Below the pieces are notes generated by a model. The model saw nothing but the letters and a program-made list of their open reading frames with translations. It was not told where the DNA came from and ran no database searches. Shown here one piece after another: positions 1 to 11,157 of a stretch of DNA of 64,000 nucleotides (position 1 is its first letter; every line of letters starts with the position of its first letter). Position numbers and translations under genes: made by a program. The stretch lies in the NCBI RefSeq assembly GCF_964199755.1, contig NC_133929.1, forward strand, positions 2,931,806-2,995,805, in the 5' to 3' direction. This stretch comes from Larus michahellis. Its lineage: Eukaryota; Chordata; Aves; Charadriiformes; Laridae.

Positions 1-835
1 GACTAATTCACCTCTCCTGTTTAACAGTGGGCCAATATTTTCCTTCTGTTTCTGCTTGTTATTTACGTACCTGAAGAACCCTTTCTTGTAGTCTTTGACA
101 TCTCCGGCCAGTTTCAATTTGAGCTGAGCTTTTGCTTTTCTAACTGCATCTCTGCACACCCTGGCAATGCCCTTGTAGTTCTCAACGGGTACTTGTCTGC
201 TTTTCCATCTCTGGTACATTTCTCTCTTGGTTTTGAGCAGACTCAGAAGCTTGTAGTTAAACCAAGGGGGGGGTCTCTTGCTCTGCCTACTTCCCTTACC
301 TTTAAAGGGGATGAACTGTCTTTGTGCTTCCAGGAGAGAGTTCTTGAAAAACTCCCAGCACTCGCTAGCTCCTTTATCCTCCATGGAAGCTTCCCATGGA
401 ATCCCTCCCAGTTGGGCTCTGAGCGAGCTGAAGTTTGTTCTTCTAAAATCTAAAGCCTTTGTCTTGGTAGTAATCTTCAGTGTGCTCAGCAGGATCCCAA
501 ACTCCACAACTGATCGCTGCAGCCAAGGCTATTGCTAACCAAGATATTACAAAGCAGGTCTTCTGTGTTTGTGAGTAGCAAGTCCAGCAGTGCCTCATTC
601 CTGGTTGGCACATCTAACATTTGTATGAGGAAACAGTCCAGCTTCCTCATATGCATTCTAGGAACTTGATAGATGACATGTGAACTGCTTCTAACAGATG
701 TCTGGGTAGTTGAAGTCACCCATAAGAACCAGGTTCTGTTGACCCAAAGCTTGCTTAAGTGACCCAAATATTGCTTTGTTGCCCTTTTCGTCTTGGTTTG
801 GAGGTTGGTAGCAGACTGTAAAAATAGTAAGACTA
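1..835 (-). mobile_element. CR1 LINE fragment, endonuclease end and linker
   Basis: On the complement this reads as the middle of CR1 ORF2. The C-terminal part of the apurinic-type endonuclease is recognisable by a PPNQDE block near 793-815 and a GDFNYPDIC block near 691-720. It runs into the basic linker (an LELKLAGDVKDYKKGFF-like stretch near 90-135) that precedes the reverse transcriptase. The RT lies off the left edge of the window. Several stops and frame changes interrupt the reading, so this is a dead, fairly old copy. The right boundary near 835 is where similarity fades and is approximate. Confidence 0.85.
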
Positions 836-3800
836 AAACTATAATAAAACTGGGCCAGAGTATCAGTGTTACCAGCCATACTCAAATTAATTTGCTGAGA
901 ATTGCTCTGATTGTCTCCTGGGCTAGTCCCGAGAGCTTTAAAACAAACAAACAAAACCCAACCAAACCACCCAACAGCTTTAATCATGCATTCATCTAGA
1001 ATGTGAGAAATTATATAGAAAAAGCACTCACCCCTTGAGTGTACCCTAAAGAAGAAAAGAATGATGGAGCCATTAGATCTGACCAGTGCTTTTATGCTAG
1101 AGATTTGTAAACGTAAATTCCCTTTTCAGAAATCACATTAAAAAAATCAACCAAACAAAAAAACCACGTCTGATGTTCGCTACTTAAAAACTAATCCAAT
1201 GTGTATATCCTTGTGCAATAAAACAGCTCAGAAGGGAGGGAAAGCTGGTGTTTCTGCATTGTGCTCATTGTCACAAAGTTCTGCCTTATTTTTAAGGCTT
1301 CATAAATATGACAAAATAGGCTTTTCCATAAGTGGCCTTTATGAGAACATGAGAGATATTTCATGTTTCAAAAATGATGACAGGGTGGTTAAAATGAGAG
1401 TCACATTTTAAGTGATTCGGTTCAAAGGTTTGGGCTTTGATAAGCAAGAATGGGAAATTGGGTGATGTCTTATGCTGGTCAATTTTGTGAACGTCCCTTC
1501 CTTCTACTCTCTCCAACCAGACAAAACTTTAAAAGTCGATAAGATTGTTGGCATAAAAGGACATTTGGTGATTTTACTTTTTTTTTTTTTCTCCATTTTT
1601 GTTGTTTTAGCAGACTAGGGGACAATTGCTGATATACATAGCATTAAAGTACTTATCCTAGTGTAATGGAAAACTATATATGAAGTAGAATTGACCAATG
1701 CTGTAGTAATTGACATATCACAGGCTCTGATCAGAGTGAAAAATTCTAAAACCTTATCAAATAAAGACTTCCCATTTAAACTTTCTTGTTAGTTGTTCAG
1801 AGGCATTACAGGTTCACAGTCGTAGCCCAATACTTGATATAGAATCTTGATCTGAATTAGGGGAAAAAAGTAAAATCCAAGCATTAGAGAAACAAAGTGC
1901 AATATTAAATGTTTGCATTATAGATTATGTTATATGGCTGTTTGTATTTTTCATATTATTTTGTTTTTAGTTTTGGTGCTGGATATGTCCTTATGGACTC
2001 TGTTTTAAGAAAACTATGTGGGAAACAATTTTTCCTCCTTGTTGAAAATAAACTTTTTTTTGTAAAAAAAAAAAAAAAAAGCTTTTAAATGCTTTAACTG
2101 TAAGCTATAAGATTGTTTGTGACTTAAACATTTAATATGTCTTTATAAATAATAGCCATAAAGATCAAATTACTATAGAAATACTATAGAAATACATATG
2201 CTATGTATCAACTACACAGGGAAAAGAAAACATTGGAGCTACACCATTGATTAGCGCAAGAGCTAAGTTTCAGCACCTTCAGTTCCTTTTTTTCGTTTAT
2301 ATCAATGATTTCTTGGGGCTTGGTTCCAGATGAGAAGCTACAATACAATCATCTAAATTTAGAAAATACCAATAACTTACAGGATATGAATGTCTTTCCA
2401 GGACGCTGTTTAAAAATTATTATAACTGATGACCTCTGTTCAAGTTGCCTAGTATTTTCCAGTACACATGGTTGGGGCAGGGATTGCATGTTTTGGTAGG
2501 GATGGGAGGAATCTGGGGAAGGGGAATTGCTTTAAAAGCCAGATAACTCAGTGGTTCGCAGTTGGGATATGAAGGTTGGTTTGTTGAACTGGGGTCAATA
2601 AGGTGCATCTTGCTGTTTCCTTGGAAGTTTAATGTTACCAGATGTTGAAAATCACTATCCACTATTTGTGTTTTGGTCAGTGGAGCTTCACAAGATATTA
2701 ATACAGCTCCTCAACATTCCAGAAATGAAGCATTGCCATAGCATCTTGTTTCTGCATACTGCACACAGCTGAACCTCTGACAGAATGGACTGTCATCATT
2801 GTTTGGTATCAAAATGTCATTTGACCTAAGGCAAGGTTCATTAGGCTAGCAGCCAGGGACTCAGGAGTCCAATATATGCCGTTCCTGTCTGTTGGTGTTA
2901 AAGGTACTGAAGACCACTAAATTCTTGTGGTACTGTTACAGTAGGTTTTATGGCGTATGCTACTAACCTAGACAACCCAAACATTTGATCTAACTCCTTG
3001 CATAATGCAATCAGTAGACTTCCTGAATGTGTGAATTCTTGTGTGAAACAAAGCATTTTGATTTAATTTTGAATTTGTAACTGCCAACTATGGAGAATCC
3101 AGACAGATCTTTTAGGGGTTTTGCCCATTAATAACGCTGTTAATCATTTGTGGCCTGAGTTCTGGTTGAAACTAATAGGAAATATGTTAAAGAAGAGTCT
3201 GGGAAGATCCTCCTGCCAAGTTGTGAGGTTCAGACTGGCCCCCCCTTGCTTTCTAAACTCCTCAGAGAGAAGTCTAGGTGTAGCTGTATCCGATCTTAGC
3301 CTCTGACTGTAGAAAAAAAATTTGGACCCTAGGTTCTGTCATAGAGTCGGTTGAATACAGCTCAAGCTGGGTGCCTCTGAGAAGAGGGCTTCCCTTGGTT
3401 ATTTTTCTGTGCTTTTTAAAGCCTCACAATCTATTACATAAGCTGTTCATGCACCTGTTCACACAACAAGTGTGTGTCTTTTGTATAATCAAATTGTTCA
3501 ACGGTTATGTGTCCTCTTTGCTGATTGGAATTTTGGTGAAGGCGGTTTTACCTTCTTACACAGTTTCATGATCTCTTTGTCCCGTCTGCACCTGGGTCTC
3601 ATCTGTCTTTTGCTGACTCCTGGAAGAATGGTCCCTTTCTTTGTTTCCATGAATTATAGTTCCCTTTCCTTTGATCATAATGGTCACTCTAATTCATAAT
3701 ATAAAAAAATAAGGTGGTCTCTCATTATGATCATATACTAAGAACTCCTTTATAGCTGAGTGACAATTACTAGGATATTTTTTTCTAATAACAGCACAAC

Positions 3801-5710
3801 CCTTTTTAATAACTAAAGTTTCTAATGCGATGTGGCAAGGTTAGAATTTAAATTATCATCATACAAATCTGTGCTACACCAGGATATAAAACTAATGGAT
3901 CTTCTACATCAGCTATCACTAAAAATACATAAAAGGGTGATGAATTATAAAACTCCAATATCTGAGAGATATTAGGCAATGTTTCAAAATTGATCAACTT
4001 TTTTCAATTATCTAGCTAAAATAGCACTTCTTAATACCTTTTTAAATTTAAGTATTTCATGTTTTAGAAAAATCAACCAGTAAATCACCATAAACTACAG
4101 CAGCACTCACAAAAGTTCAGGTACAGAATCAAAGAACAGTCTTCAGAACAAACAGACTAAGCGAGGCTATTGTCCAGTAATGAACTTCCTACAGGGAAAC
4201 TTCTTTGCTAAAGTGAATGCTGCTGATCTGAACTGAATCCTGTGAATTGAATTATATGGCTATATGCGACTACAAAGAGTTGAGTGTCCAACATAAGTTT
4301 TCAGTAGGCTGGTGTTACAAGAGGACAGCTGCTCCTAGGAATATTGATTTGGCCGGAGAGTCCAGACTGACTCTGAGAGTCCAGTCACAGACTTTCCCCA
4401 TTTCATGGATTTTGAGCAGAATCTTCTTCAGAGATTCTCAGAACTTTAGAAGCTGCCAAGGACTTGTACTTGCATGACAGTTAATTAGGACTTTATATTT
4501 TTTCTACTGAAAGTAACATACAAAGGCATGTCATCAGGCATGTTTCACCTGCCTAAAAAAGTAAAAAAAAGTAATCTGTTTGTTCTCTAAGTAATCATTT
4601 GCTCCCTGTCAGCTACAGCCTGCTATTTTTAGAGCTGCATCTCCATATCTCCTGACCTAGTGGGGTAGCTTTTGAGTAGAGGCCAGATGATGCTGCAACA
4701 TACAATTTGAACAGTGTACCTTTAATCCAATTTATAAGGATTTTGAATTTGTTTCAGGCACCTTGCTATAGATGTCTGTCATATTTGGATGAAAGACAAT
4801 AACTTACAACAGGGAAGGTGAGAGCATGCATTTTTAAGGGGGTAAGAATATACAATCACAAAAAAACCCCAAACAAACCCCAAATCCACATTCAGGAACT
4901 AATACTGAAGTGCAAAACCAGGTATTAAGCATTAAGTCTCTGCCTCTTCAGCAGTAGAGTCTGATCCCTTATACAAGAAAAACAAAACTCTAGGATGGTA
5001 AATCACCACTTATGACAGCCATGAGGTCTACTGTGAAATCTTTGTATGGGTACCCACTAAGGACAGTGGGGGGAATTATGAAGTGAAAGATGGTTCCCCT
5101 CTTGTTCATGTGCATCAGGCTAGTCTAAAGTATGCCTTTGACTTGCCTATTCTTCAACAAATGTTGGGAATGGAGGAAGTCAGAACCTGTTAGCTGATCT
5201 AATAAATGTTATGTCTAAAATGATTTTATGAGTGGGATGTCATTCAGTCTTTCTCAAAAGAAATGATACTTGTTTTTAACTGATTACAATTGAGAAACAT
5301 GGAAGCAGGGAAAATCACTACACAATCTAATGCTTTTTTTATCTTTATCTGAAAAATTCATGCCATTATCTAAATATAAATGATACCTTAGTGTCATCAA
5401 AATTCCTAGAATCCAAATTAAACTTCCCACTAGAGATTGTCATATTAATATTCAAAGCAAATTTGTCATGCTTGTCCATCAGTTAACAAACAGAATATAA
5501 TAAATTTTCCATGATTCATTTAGCTCTGTAGAAGATATAGACCATGTACTGGGTAATGACTTCTGATTAATAAATCAAATTTTTATTATTTACACCCTAG
5601 TTTTGGGGCCAATTCTAAATCAGTTGAAGTCTGTGGGATTAACCAGTCCATTTTTACTGGTTAGCATTGCTAAGATCAGAAAACAGATCACCATAACATA
5701 TTAAAGTGTG
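836..5710. other. AT-rich single-copy-looking DNA, no gene recognised
   Basis: This 4.9-kb stretch is AT-rich and has only short ORFs, none resembling a known protein. It holds homopolymer tracts (T run near 1578-1592, A run 2064-2080), a short duplication of an 11-base unit near 2170-2192, and no LTR or CR1 similarity that I can see. It could be intronic or intergenic host sequence. Confidence 0.5.
2047..2080 (+). other. Polyadenylation signal followed by A tract
   Basis: AATAAA at 2047-2052 is followed 12 bases later by 17 consecutive A residues (2064-2080). The preceding 100-150 bases are T-rich, like a vertebrate 3' UTR. This suggests either the 3' end of a retro-copied mRNA or a genuine terminal exon next to a genomic A tract. 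I could not identify a parent transcript, and no ORF upstream is recognisable. Confidence 0.35.
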
Positions 5711-6018
5711 CAGGAGAAGGTTATGGAACAGATCATCTTGAATGCCGTCACATGGCACGTACAGGACAACCAGGTGATCAGGCCCAGAAAGGTTTAGGAA
5801 AGGCAGGTCCTGCTTGACAAACCTGATCTCCTTTTATGACAAGATGACCCGCTTAGTGGATGAGGGAAAGGCTGTGGCTGTTGCTTACCTAGACTTCAGT
5901 AAAGCCTTTGACCCCATTTCCTACAGCATCCTCCTGGAGAAACTGGCTGCTCATGGCTTGGACAGGCGTATTCTTCGCTGGATTAAAAACTGGCTGTATG
6001 GCTGGGCCCAAAGAGTTG
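5711..6018 (+). mobile_element. CR1 LINE fragment, RT fingers region
   Basis: This plus-strand fragment covers the CR1 reverse transcriptase from a MEQII-like block to an NWL..WAQRVE block. It includes an LDFSKAFD block (about 5890-5920), which is RT motif A territory. Both ends are truncated and it lacks the FADD motif and the 3' tail. A 70-codon open stretch at 5814-6026 is a remnant, not a gene. Its right end abuts an oppositely oriented CR1 of a different subfamily. Confidence 0.85.
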
Positions 6019-6470
6019 AGAGGTGAGACTGACCGGTCTGTAGTTCCCCGTGTCTTCCTTTTTTCCCTTTTTTAAAAATGGGGGTTGTTTCCCCTTTTCC
6101 AGTCAGCGGGAACTTCACCAGACCGCCACGACTTTTCAAATATAATGGAAAACGGCTTGGTAACTTCATCTGCCAGCTCTCTCAGGACCCGTGGATGGAT
6201 TTCATCAGGTCCCATGGACTTGTGTACCTTCAGGTTCCTCAGATGGTCTCAAACCTGATCTTTACCTACAGTGGGCAATTCTTCATTCTTACAGCCCCTG
6301 CCTTTGCCTTCTGTGATTTGGTCAGAGTAGTTGGAGCCCTTGCTGGTGAAGACCGAGGCAAAAATGTCATCGAGTACCTCAGCCTTCTCCATATCCTGGG
6401 TGACCAGGTCTCCCGTTTCCTTCCGGAGAGGGCCCACATCTTCCCTAGTCTTGCCTTAAACTTCTATAAG
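6019..6470 (-). mobile_element. CR1 LINE fragment, linker to RT start
   Basis: Read on the complement this is the CR1 linker and the start of RT: a [22 protein letters not shown] block near 6180-6230, then IFKKGKK and a YRPVSLT-like block near 6025-6060. It lacks the catalytic core and the 3' tail. Its sequence follows the subfamily seen at 43866-44220 rather than that of the adjoining plus-strand piece, so two separate insertions have been joined here. Confidence 0.85.
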
Positions 6471-6474
6471 TATG

Positions 6475-6711
6475 TGTCCTGGTTCCTGTAGGGATAGGGT
6501 TAATTCTCCCCAGGCTCTGGCAGGGACACAGGTATCCCATCCCATGTGAGCCATGCCCAGTCTGCAGCCTGGAACTGCTGGGGGAGGGGGCAGGAAGTCA
6601 CTGCTTGGGAGCGGGCTGAGGCATCCCTGGTCTGTGAGCGGTGGTACAGTAATCGTCTTTGCATATTCCTTTATCCATGTTATTGTTGTTTTCTTGTTCT
6701 CTTTGCCATAT
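6475..6711 (+). mobile_element. Partial LTR, ERV-A family (5' two thirds)
   Basis: It begins TGTCCTGGTTCC and matches the LTR at 11312-11666 almost base for base for about 235 bases, including the CCCATGTGAGCCATGCCC block and the TTATTGTTGTTTTC block. Similarity stops abruptly at 6711, so the 3' third, including the CCACGACA end, is missing. The sequence passes directly into an envelope-like reading, which implies a deletion joining LTR to env. Confidence 0.85.
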
Positions 6712-7773
6712 GAATTGCCAAAGATACTACAATTTCACTGGTCTGAATTCTACACGCTACAGTTTACAGAATAATGGTTGGCTAAGTACTAACGATAGTT
6801 GGGAAACATGTGGCCCAGATGACATATCTGGCTGTGTAGATCACAACCTCTTTTGGACAATCCGATTAAGCCAAATATGCTTTATAAAACTCAATCGTTC
6901 TTTCATTTCATGGTGCTCACTTTGCCAACATTGCAGTAACTTCTGGCAAAGCTGGTTGCCTACCATTTTAACACCTGGGGTGGTTCTGGCTTTGCGGCAC
7001 TAATGCCTATAATAATCTACCACTGCAGTGGGCAGGCACTTGTACTATAGCACGCCTTGCTCCCTATGCATTTCAATCTAAAAATTTAACATTTAACCTT
7101 CTACAAAACCATTACCCTGTTCATTATAAGTGTGAAGCTTCTAACCCCTTAGTAGAAAGACCAAGTTTCACCAGTTTCTATGTGTGATGTTTCCAACTTT
7201 GGGTATTGCTGAATTAGAATGAGCTATTGTTAACATTTCTACTACACTTGAAACTGCCCAAAATGCTACTATAGATGCTTTAAAGAATCTACAATCTGAA
7301 ATTAATTTGCTTTCACAACTAGCTATCCAAAATCGCTGTGCCTTAAGAATATCTTCTAGCCTCACAAGGAGGTGTTTGTGTGTTAATAAATAGTACCTGT
7401 TGTTTTTACACTAACAAATCTAAATAAATCTAATACAATGTAAATATCATTCAACATGTCCGTACCTTTCACCAAATAGCTCCAGAACTATCTCTGCTCG
7501 GAGGTCTGCCAGCTGACTGGTCATGACTATGGTCTTCGCTACCAGACCTCAGAACATGGGCACAAGCAGTTTAATGCTATTAGCTCTCATTTTAGCTGTC
7601 AGAATTGTGCTTTTTTGGATTATATCTTGTATCGAATCACTGTGTGCATCACCCCTATCTAAACTGGTACTGTATACTCAAGTGTCTCAATTGACAAACC
7701 CTCTCAGAAGTCACAACATTGGGCTTCACAACTCTCCTCTGCCTCACACATTAGGAGGCAAGAGACACACACC
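6712..7773 (+). pseudogene. env: Retroviral env remnant (SU end and TM subunit)
   Basis: Several frames together read as a decayed retroviral envelope. An Asn-rich surface-subunit-like stretch (about 6720-6860, with two N-x-S/T sites) is followed by a transmembrane-subunit region. The clearest mark is a CX6CC motif, with cysteine codons at 7377-7379 and at 7398-7403, as in gamma-type envelopes. Just upstream, 7310-7350 reads as the heptad-rich segment that precedes CX6CC in that class. A hydrophobic run near 7568-7640 would be the membrane anchor. Many stops and frame changes make it non-functional. No gag or pol is attached; it sits between the partial LTR and a CR1. The class assignment rests on motif order only. 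Confidence 0.65.
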
Positions 7774-7902
7774 GAATCATAGAATCTTCATATCTTCATG
7801 GCTGGAAAGGACCTTTGAGATCATCGAGTCCAACCATACACACACACACACAAAAAAAAGCCCCACCAAAACAAACAATCAAACAACCTACAATCTCTGC
7901 CA

Positions 7903-9561
7903 CTAGAGCATGCCCTGAAGTGCCACATCTAGACGTTTCTTAAACACCTCTAGGGCTGGTGACTCAACCCCCTCCCTGGGCAGGCTGTTCCAGTGCCTGA
8001 CCACTCTTGCAGTAAAGCAATTCTTCCCAATATCTAACCTAAACCTCCCCTGCTGCAGCTTCAGACCATTTCCTCTGGTCCTGTCATTATTCGCCTGGGA
8101 GAAGAGGCCACCACCCACCTCTCTCCACCCTCCTTTCAGGTAGTTGTGGAGGGCAACGAGGTCTCCCCTCAGCCTCCTCTTCTCCAAGCTAAACATACCC
8201 AGCTCCCTCGGCCTCTCCTCATATGCCCTGGTCTCCAGACCCCTCTCCAGCCTGGTAGCTCTCCTCTGGACACGCTCCAGCACCTCAATGTCCCTCTTGT
8301 ACAGCGGGGCCCAGAACTGAACACAGCACTCGAGGTGAGGCCTCACCAGTGCTGAGTACAGAGGCACCATCACTCCCCTGCTCCTGCTGGCCACGCTGTT
8401 CCTGATACAAGCCAGAATGCTGTTGGCCTTCTTGGCCCCCTGGGCACACTGCTGGCTCATGTTAAGCTGGCCGTCCACCAGCACCCCCAGGTCCTTTTCT
8501 GCCAGGCAGCTTTCCAGCCACTCTGCCCCAAGCCTGTAGCGTTGCTTGGGGTTGTTGTGACCGAAATGCAGGACCCGGCACTTGGCCTTATTAAACCTCA
8601 CACAGCTGGCCTTGGCCCATCGATCCAGCCTGTCCAGGTCCCTCTGTAGAGCCTTCCTACCCTCAAGCAGATCGACACTCCCGCCTAGTTTGGTGTCATC
8701 TGCAAACTTACTGAGGGTGCACTCAGTCCCCTCATCCAGATCATTGATAAAGATATTAAACAAAACCGGCCCCAAAACCGAGCCCTGAGGGACACCACTG
8801 GTGACCGGCCGCCAAGAGGATTTCACCCCATTAATCCCAACTCTCTGGGCACGGCCATCCAGCCAGTTTTTAACCCAGCGAAGAGTACGCTTGTCTGTGC
8901 CATGATTTGCCAGCTTCTCCAGGAGAATGCTGTGGGGGACGGTGTCAAAGGCCTTACCAAAGTCCAGATAGACAACGTCCACAGCCTTCCCCGCGTCCAG
9001 AAGGCGGGTCACATGGTCATAGAAGGAGATCAGGTTGGTTAAGCAGGACCTCCCTTTCCTAAACCCGTGCTGGCTGGCCCTGATCCCTTGGCTGCCCTGC
9101 ACTTGCCGTGAGAGCTCACTCGAGATGATCCTCTCCATGATCTTCCCTGGTACCGAGGTCAGGCTGACAGGCCTGTAGTTCCCCGGATCCTCCTTCTGAC
9201 CCTTCTTGTAGATGGGCGTCACATTAGCCACCCTCCAGTCATCTGGTACCTCCCCTGTTGACCAAGACTGTTGATAAATGATGGAGAGGGGCTTGGTGAG
9301 CTCTCCCGCCAGCTCCCTGAGTACTCTTGGGTGAATCCCATCCGGCCCCATCGACTTATGTGCGTCTAGGTGCAGAAGCAGATCATTGACTACTTCCTCC
9401 TGGATTATGGGTGGGTTGTTCTGCTCTCCATCCTTATCTTCCAGCTCCGGAGGCTGAACCCCCTGGGGACAGCTGGTCTGACTATTGAAGACGGAGGCAA
9501 AGAAGGCATTCAGTATCTCAGCCTTCACCTCGTCCTTGGTTGCAACTTTCCCCCCCGGCAT
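7903..9561 (-). CDS. CR1 ORF2 reverse transcriptase part (copy B)
   Basis: This is an open frame of 552 codons covering the linker end, the full RT and the CR1 C-terminal domain. It contains [38 protein letters not shown], a [13 protein letters not shown] motif A block, [11 protein letters not shown], and the catalytic FADD at 8695-8706, followed by an LHFGHNNP block and a Cys/Trp-rich C-terminus. In an active CR1 this enzyme primes cDNA synthesis on nicked target DNA. Its ATG lies exactly where the upstream endonuclease frame goes out of register, so it is the 3' part of a frameshifted ORF2, not an independent gene. The intact catalytic motif suggests recent activity. Confidence 0.85.
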   Translation of the reverse strand: MPGGKVATKDEVKAEILNAFFASVFNSQTSCPQGVQPPELEDKDGEQNNPPIIQEEVVNDLLLHLDAHKSMGPDGIHPRVLRELAGELTKPLSIIYQQSWSTGEVPDDWRVANVTPIYKKGQKEDPGNYRPVSLTSVPGKIMERIISSELSRQVQGSQGIRASQHGFRKGRSCLTNLISFYDHVTRLLDAGKAVDVVYLDFGKAFDTVPHSILLEKLANHGTDKRTLRWVKNWLDGRAQRVGINGVKSSWRPVTSGVPQGSVLGPVLFNIFINDLDEGTECTLSKFADDTKLGGSVDLLEGRKALQRDLDRLDRWAKASCVRFNKAKCRVLHFGHNNPKQRYRLGAEWLESCLAEKDLGVLVDGQLNMSQQCAQGAKKANSILACIRNSVASRSRGVMVPLYSALVRPHLECCVQFWAPLYKRDIEVLERVQRRATRLERGLETRAYEERPRELGMFSLEKRRLRGDLVALHNYLKGGWREVGGGLFSQANNDRTRGNGLKLQQGRFRLDIGKNCFTARVVRHWNSLPREGVESPALEVFKKRLDVALQGML

Positions 9562-10262
9562 CCAGTAAGGGATGGAGATTCCCCCTGGCTCTCTTTCTGT
9601 TGATGTATTTATAAAAGCTTTTTTTGTTGTCCTTAATGTTAGTGGCCAAGTTGAGCTCCAGCTGGGCTTTTGCCTTCCTAATTTTCTCTCTGAATAACCT
9701 AACGAGATCTCTGTACTCCTCCTGAGTTGCCTGTCCCTTCTTCCAAAGGTGGTAAGCCCTCCTTTTATTCCTAAATCCCATCAGAAGTTCCTTATTCATC
9801 CAGGCTGGCCATTTTCCCCACCCTTTAGACTTGCGACACTTGGGGACAGCCTGCTCCTGGGTCTTTAAGGTTTCCTTCTTGAAGGGCGTCCAGCCTTCCT
9901 GGACCCCTTTGCCCTTCAGGACTGTCTCCCAAGGGACTCTCTCAACCGGTGTCCTGAACAAGCCAAAGTCCGCCCTCCGGAAGTCCAAGGTGGAGGTTTT
10001 GCTAACCTCCTTCCTTACATCACTGCCAATTGAAAACTTGACCATTTCATGATCACTAAACCCAAGACGACCTCCGACCACCACATCTCCCACTAGTCCT
10101 TCTCTGTTTGTGACCAGTAGGTCTAGCGAGGCACCTCCCCTGGTAGGCTCCCCTACCAGTTGTGTCAGGAAGTTCTCTTCCATGCACTCGAGGAACCTCG
10201 CAGCCTGCCTGCTCTCTGCTGTGTTGTATTTCCAGCAGATACCCGGCAGGTTGAAGTCCCCA
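9518..10262 (-). CDS. CR1 ORF2 endonuclease C-terminus and linker (copy B)
   Basis: This open frame on the complement runs from the endonuclease [10 protein letters not shown] block through FSDHEM (the SDH catalytic block of AP-type endonucleases), [12 protein letters not shown] and the basic linker with [10 protein letters not shown]. It ends 44 bases inside the RT frame. The change of frame falls at a seven-base G run (complement of 9550-9556). The N-terminal half of the endonuclease is absent through 5' truncation. The first residues of the open frame (10263-10306) belong to the adjoining ERV and are excluded. Confidence 0.8.
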
Positions 10263-10447
10263 ATGCCAGTATCAGTCGCGCCTATACAGAAGAAGTAGTA
10301 CACCAAGAAATCAGTTTGCTTAGTAAGGGATGATGATGAACCAGGGCCATCAGGAGAACAGGAGGAAGAGGCAGAACCAGAGACAATAACTCAATCCCTA
10401 TCCCTGAGTGAGTTGGGAGATATGTGAAAAGCTTTCAGCCTCCATGC
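10263..10447 (+). pseudogene. gag: ERV gag N-terminal fragment
   Basis: It matches the ERV-A gag start at 11990-12160: the same QKK-rich basic stretch, VRDDDEP, and a Glu-rich EQEEEAEPE block. Where ERV-A has a TGA (12117-12119), this copy has a sense codon and the frame continues a further 13 codons or so. A TAG/TGA pair follows soon after. Its left edge is the CR1 copy B junction and its right edge fades near 10447. Confidence 0.75.
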
Positions 10448-10720
10448 AGGTTTTATCCCCTTCCCCCTTGTTTCTAGTTTAAAGCCCTGTCCATGAGCCT
10501 TGCTAACAGATGGTGTAGTCTCACTCCTAATGACTCATAAGTGGACATAGACCAACGGGTGGAGTGACAGAGCTGCCACGAAGGTCACACACCCCCCCCA
10601 AACAACCTGACAAAGACTTAATCTGTGAGCTGGAGGCATCCCTGATAAGCTCATCAGGGAGCCCAGACACCCTTCATGGGTGCAGAACAAAGAAACCTTG
10701 GTAATGAACTGAAAACAGAA
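10448..10720. other. Unassigned spacer
   Basis: I see no coding, LTR or CR1 similarity in this 273-base stretch. It includes a short C run near 10593-10600. It separates a plus-strand gag scrap from a minus-strand protease/RT scrap. Confidence 0.4.
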
Positions 10721-10957
10721 TGCTGTTCTAGCATGTCCAGCACAGCAGCACTCAGTGGTGGTGTGACTCCATTCAGGCCACAATAGTCTACTGTTAATCT
10801 CCAGTCTCCCTCAGACTTGTAGTTGCCCTTGTAGTAGCCCTTTCTTGAGGAAGTCTATGCCAAGGATGCACGGAACATCTGGGCCAGTCACAATGGGGTG
10901 CTTCTCCCATTTATTCCCAGTTAGGCTCACTTTGGCCTCCAATACAGATCCCCCCAT
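10721..10957 (-). pseudogene. pol: ERV protease/RT fragment with internal deletion
   Basis: On the complement 10815-10950 reads as the C-terminal part of the ERV-A-type protease (VLEAKVSL, HPIVTGPDVPCILGIDF). It then jumps at about 10810 to the RT motif block RLTVDY..LN.VTPPLSAA (10721-10805). About 370 bases present in ERV-A (13350-13660) are missing between the two. This is a decayed relative of ERV-A and ERV-B in the opposite orientation. Confidence 0.75.
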
Positions 10958-10960
10958 TGT

Positions 10961-11157
10961 TGTCCCAAATCTGGGTTCTTTTAACCCAGTGCGCAAGAAG
11001 CCGATATACACACAAGGCGAGATATTTGTTTAATTTCTGCACAGAGATGGGTGCTAGGTGGTTCATCCACAAAGCTAGCACACCCCAATTAGCACATGGT
11101 AAAGCATTTATATGTTTCAATAAACAGTTAAGCAACAGTTTTCAGTACTTCTGACAA
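10961..11157 (-). mobile_element. Candidate short solo LTR
   Basis: On the complement the segment starts TGTCAG and ends GGGACA, a TG..CA pair with short inverted ends. It carries an ATTAAA-type polyadenylation signal about 110 bases before the end (near 11025-11032 on plus). At 197 bases it is short for an LTR, and I see no target-site duplication, so its limits are tentative. It directly precedes, in its own orientation, the protease/RT scrap at 10721-10957. Confidence 0.35.

Larger units (their letters stand above)
7774..10262 (-). mobile_element. CR1 LINE copy B, 5'-truncated, young subfamily
   Basis: The 3' end lies at 7774 with an AATCATAGAATC tail (complement of the CR1 octamer). The 3' UTR carries extra GT and T tracts near 7836-7860. 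Moving upstream on the complement come the RT C-terminus, FADD core, linker and the last part of the endonuclease. The copy is truncated at a [10 protein letters not shown] block, where it abuts an ERV gag piece at 10263. It is closely similar to the copies at 15.6 and 25.0 kb. Two long open frames remain, offset by one frame. No convincing target-site duplication was seen; the two flanks are different ERV parts. Confidence 0.95.
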
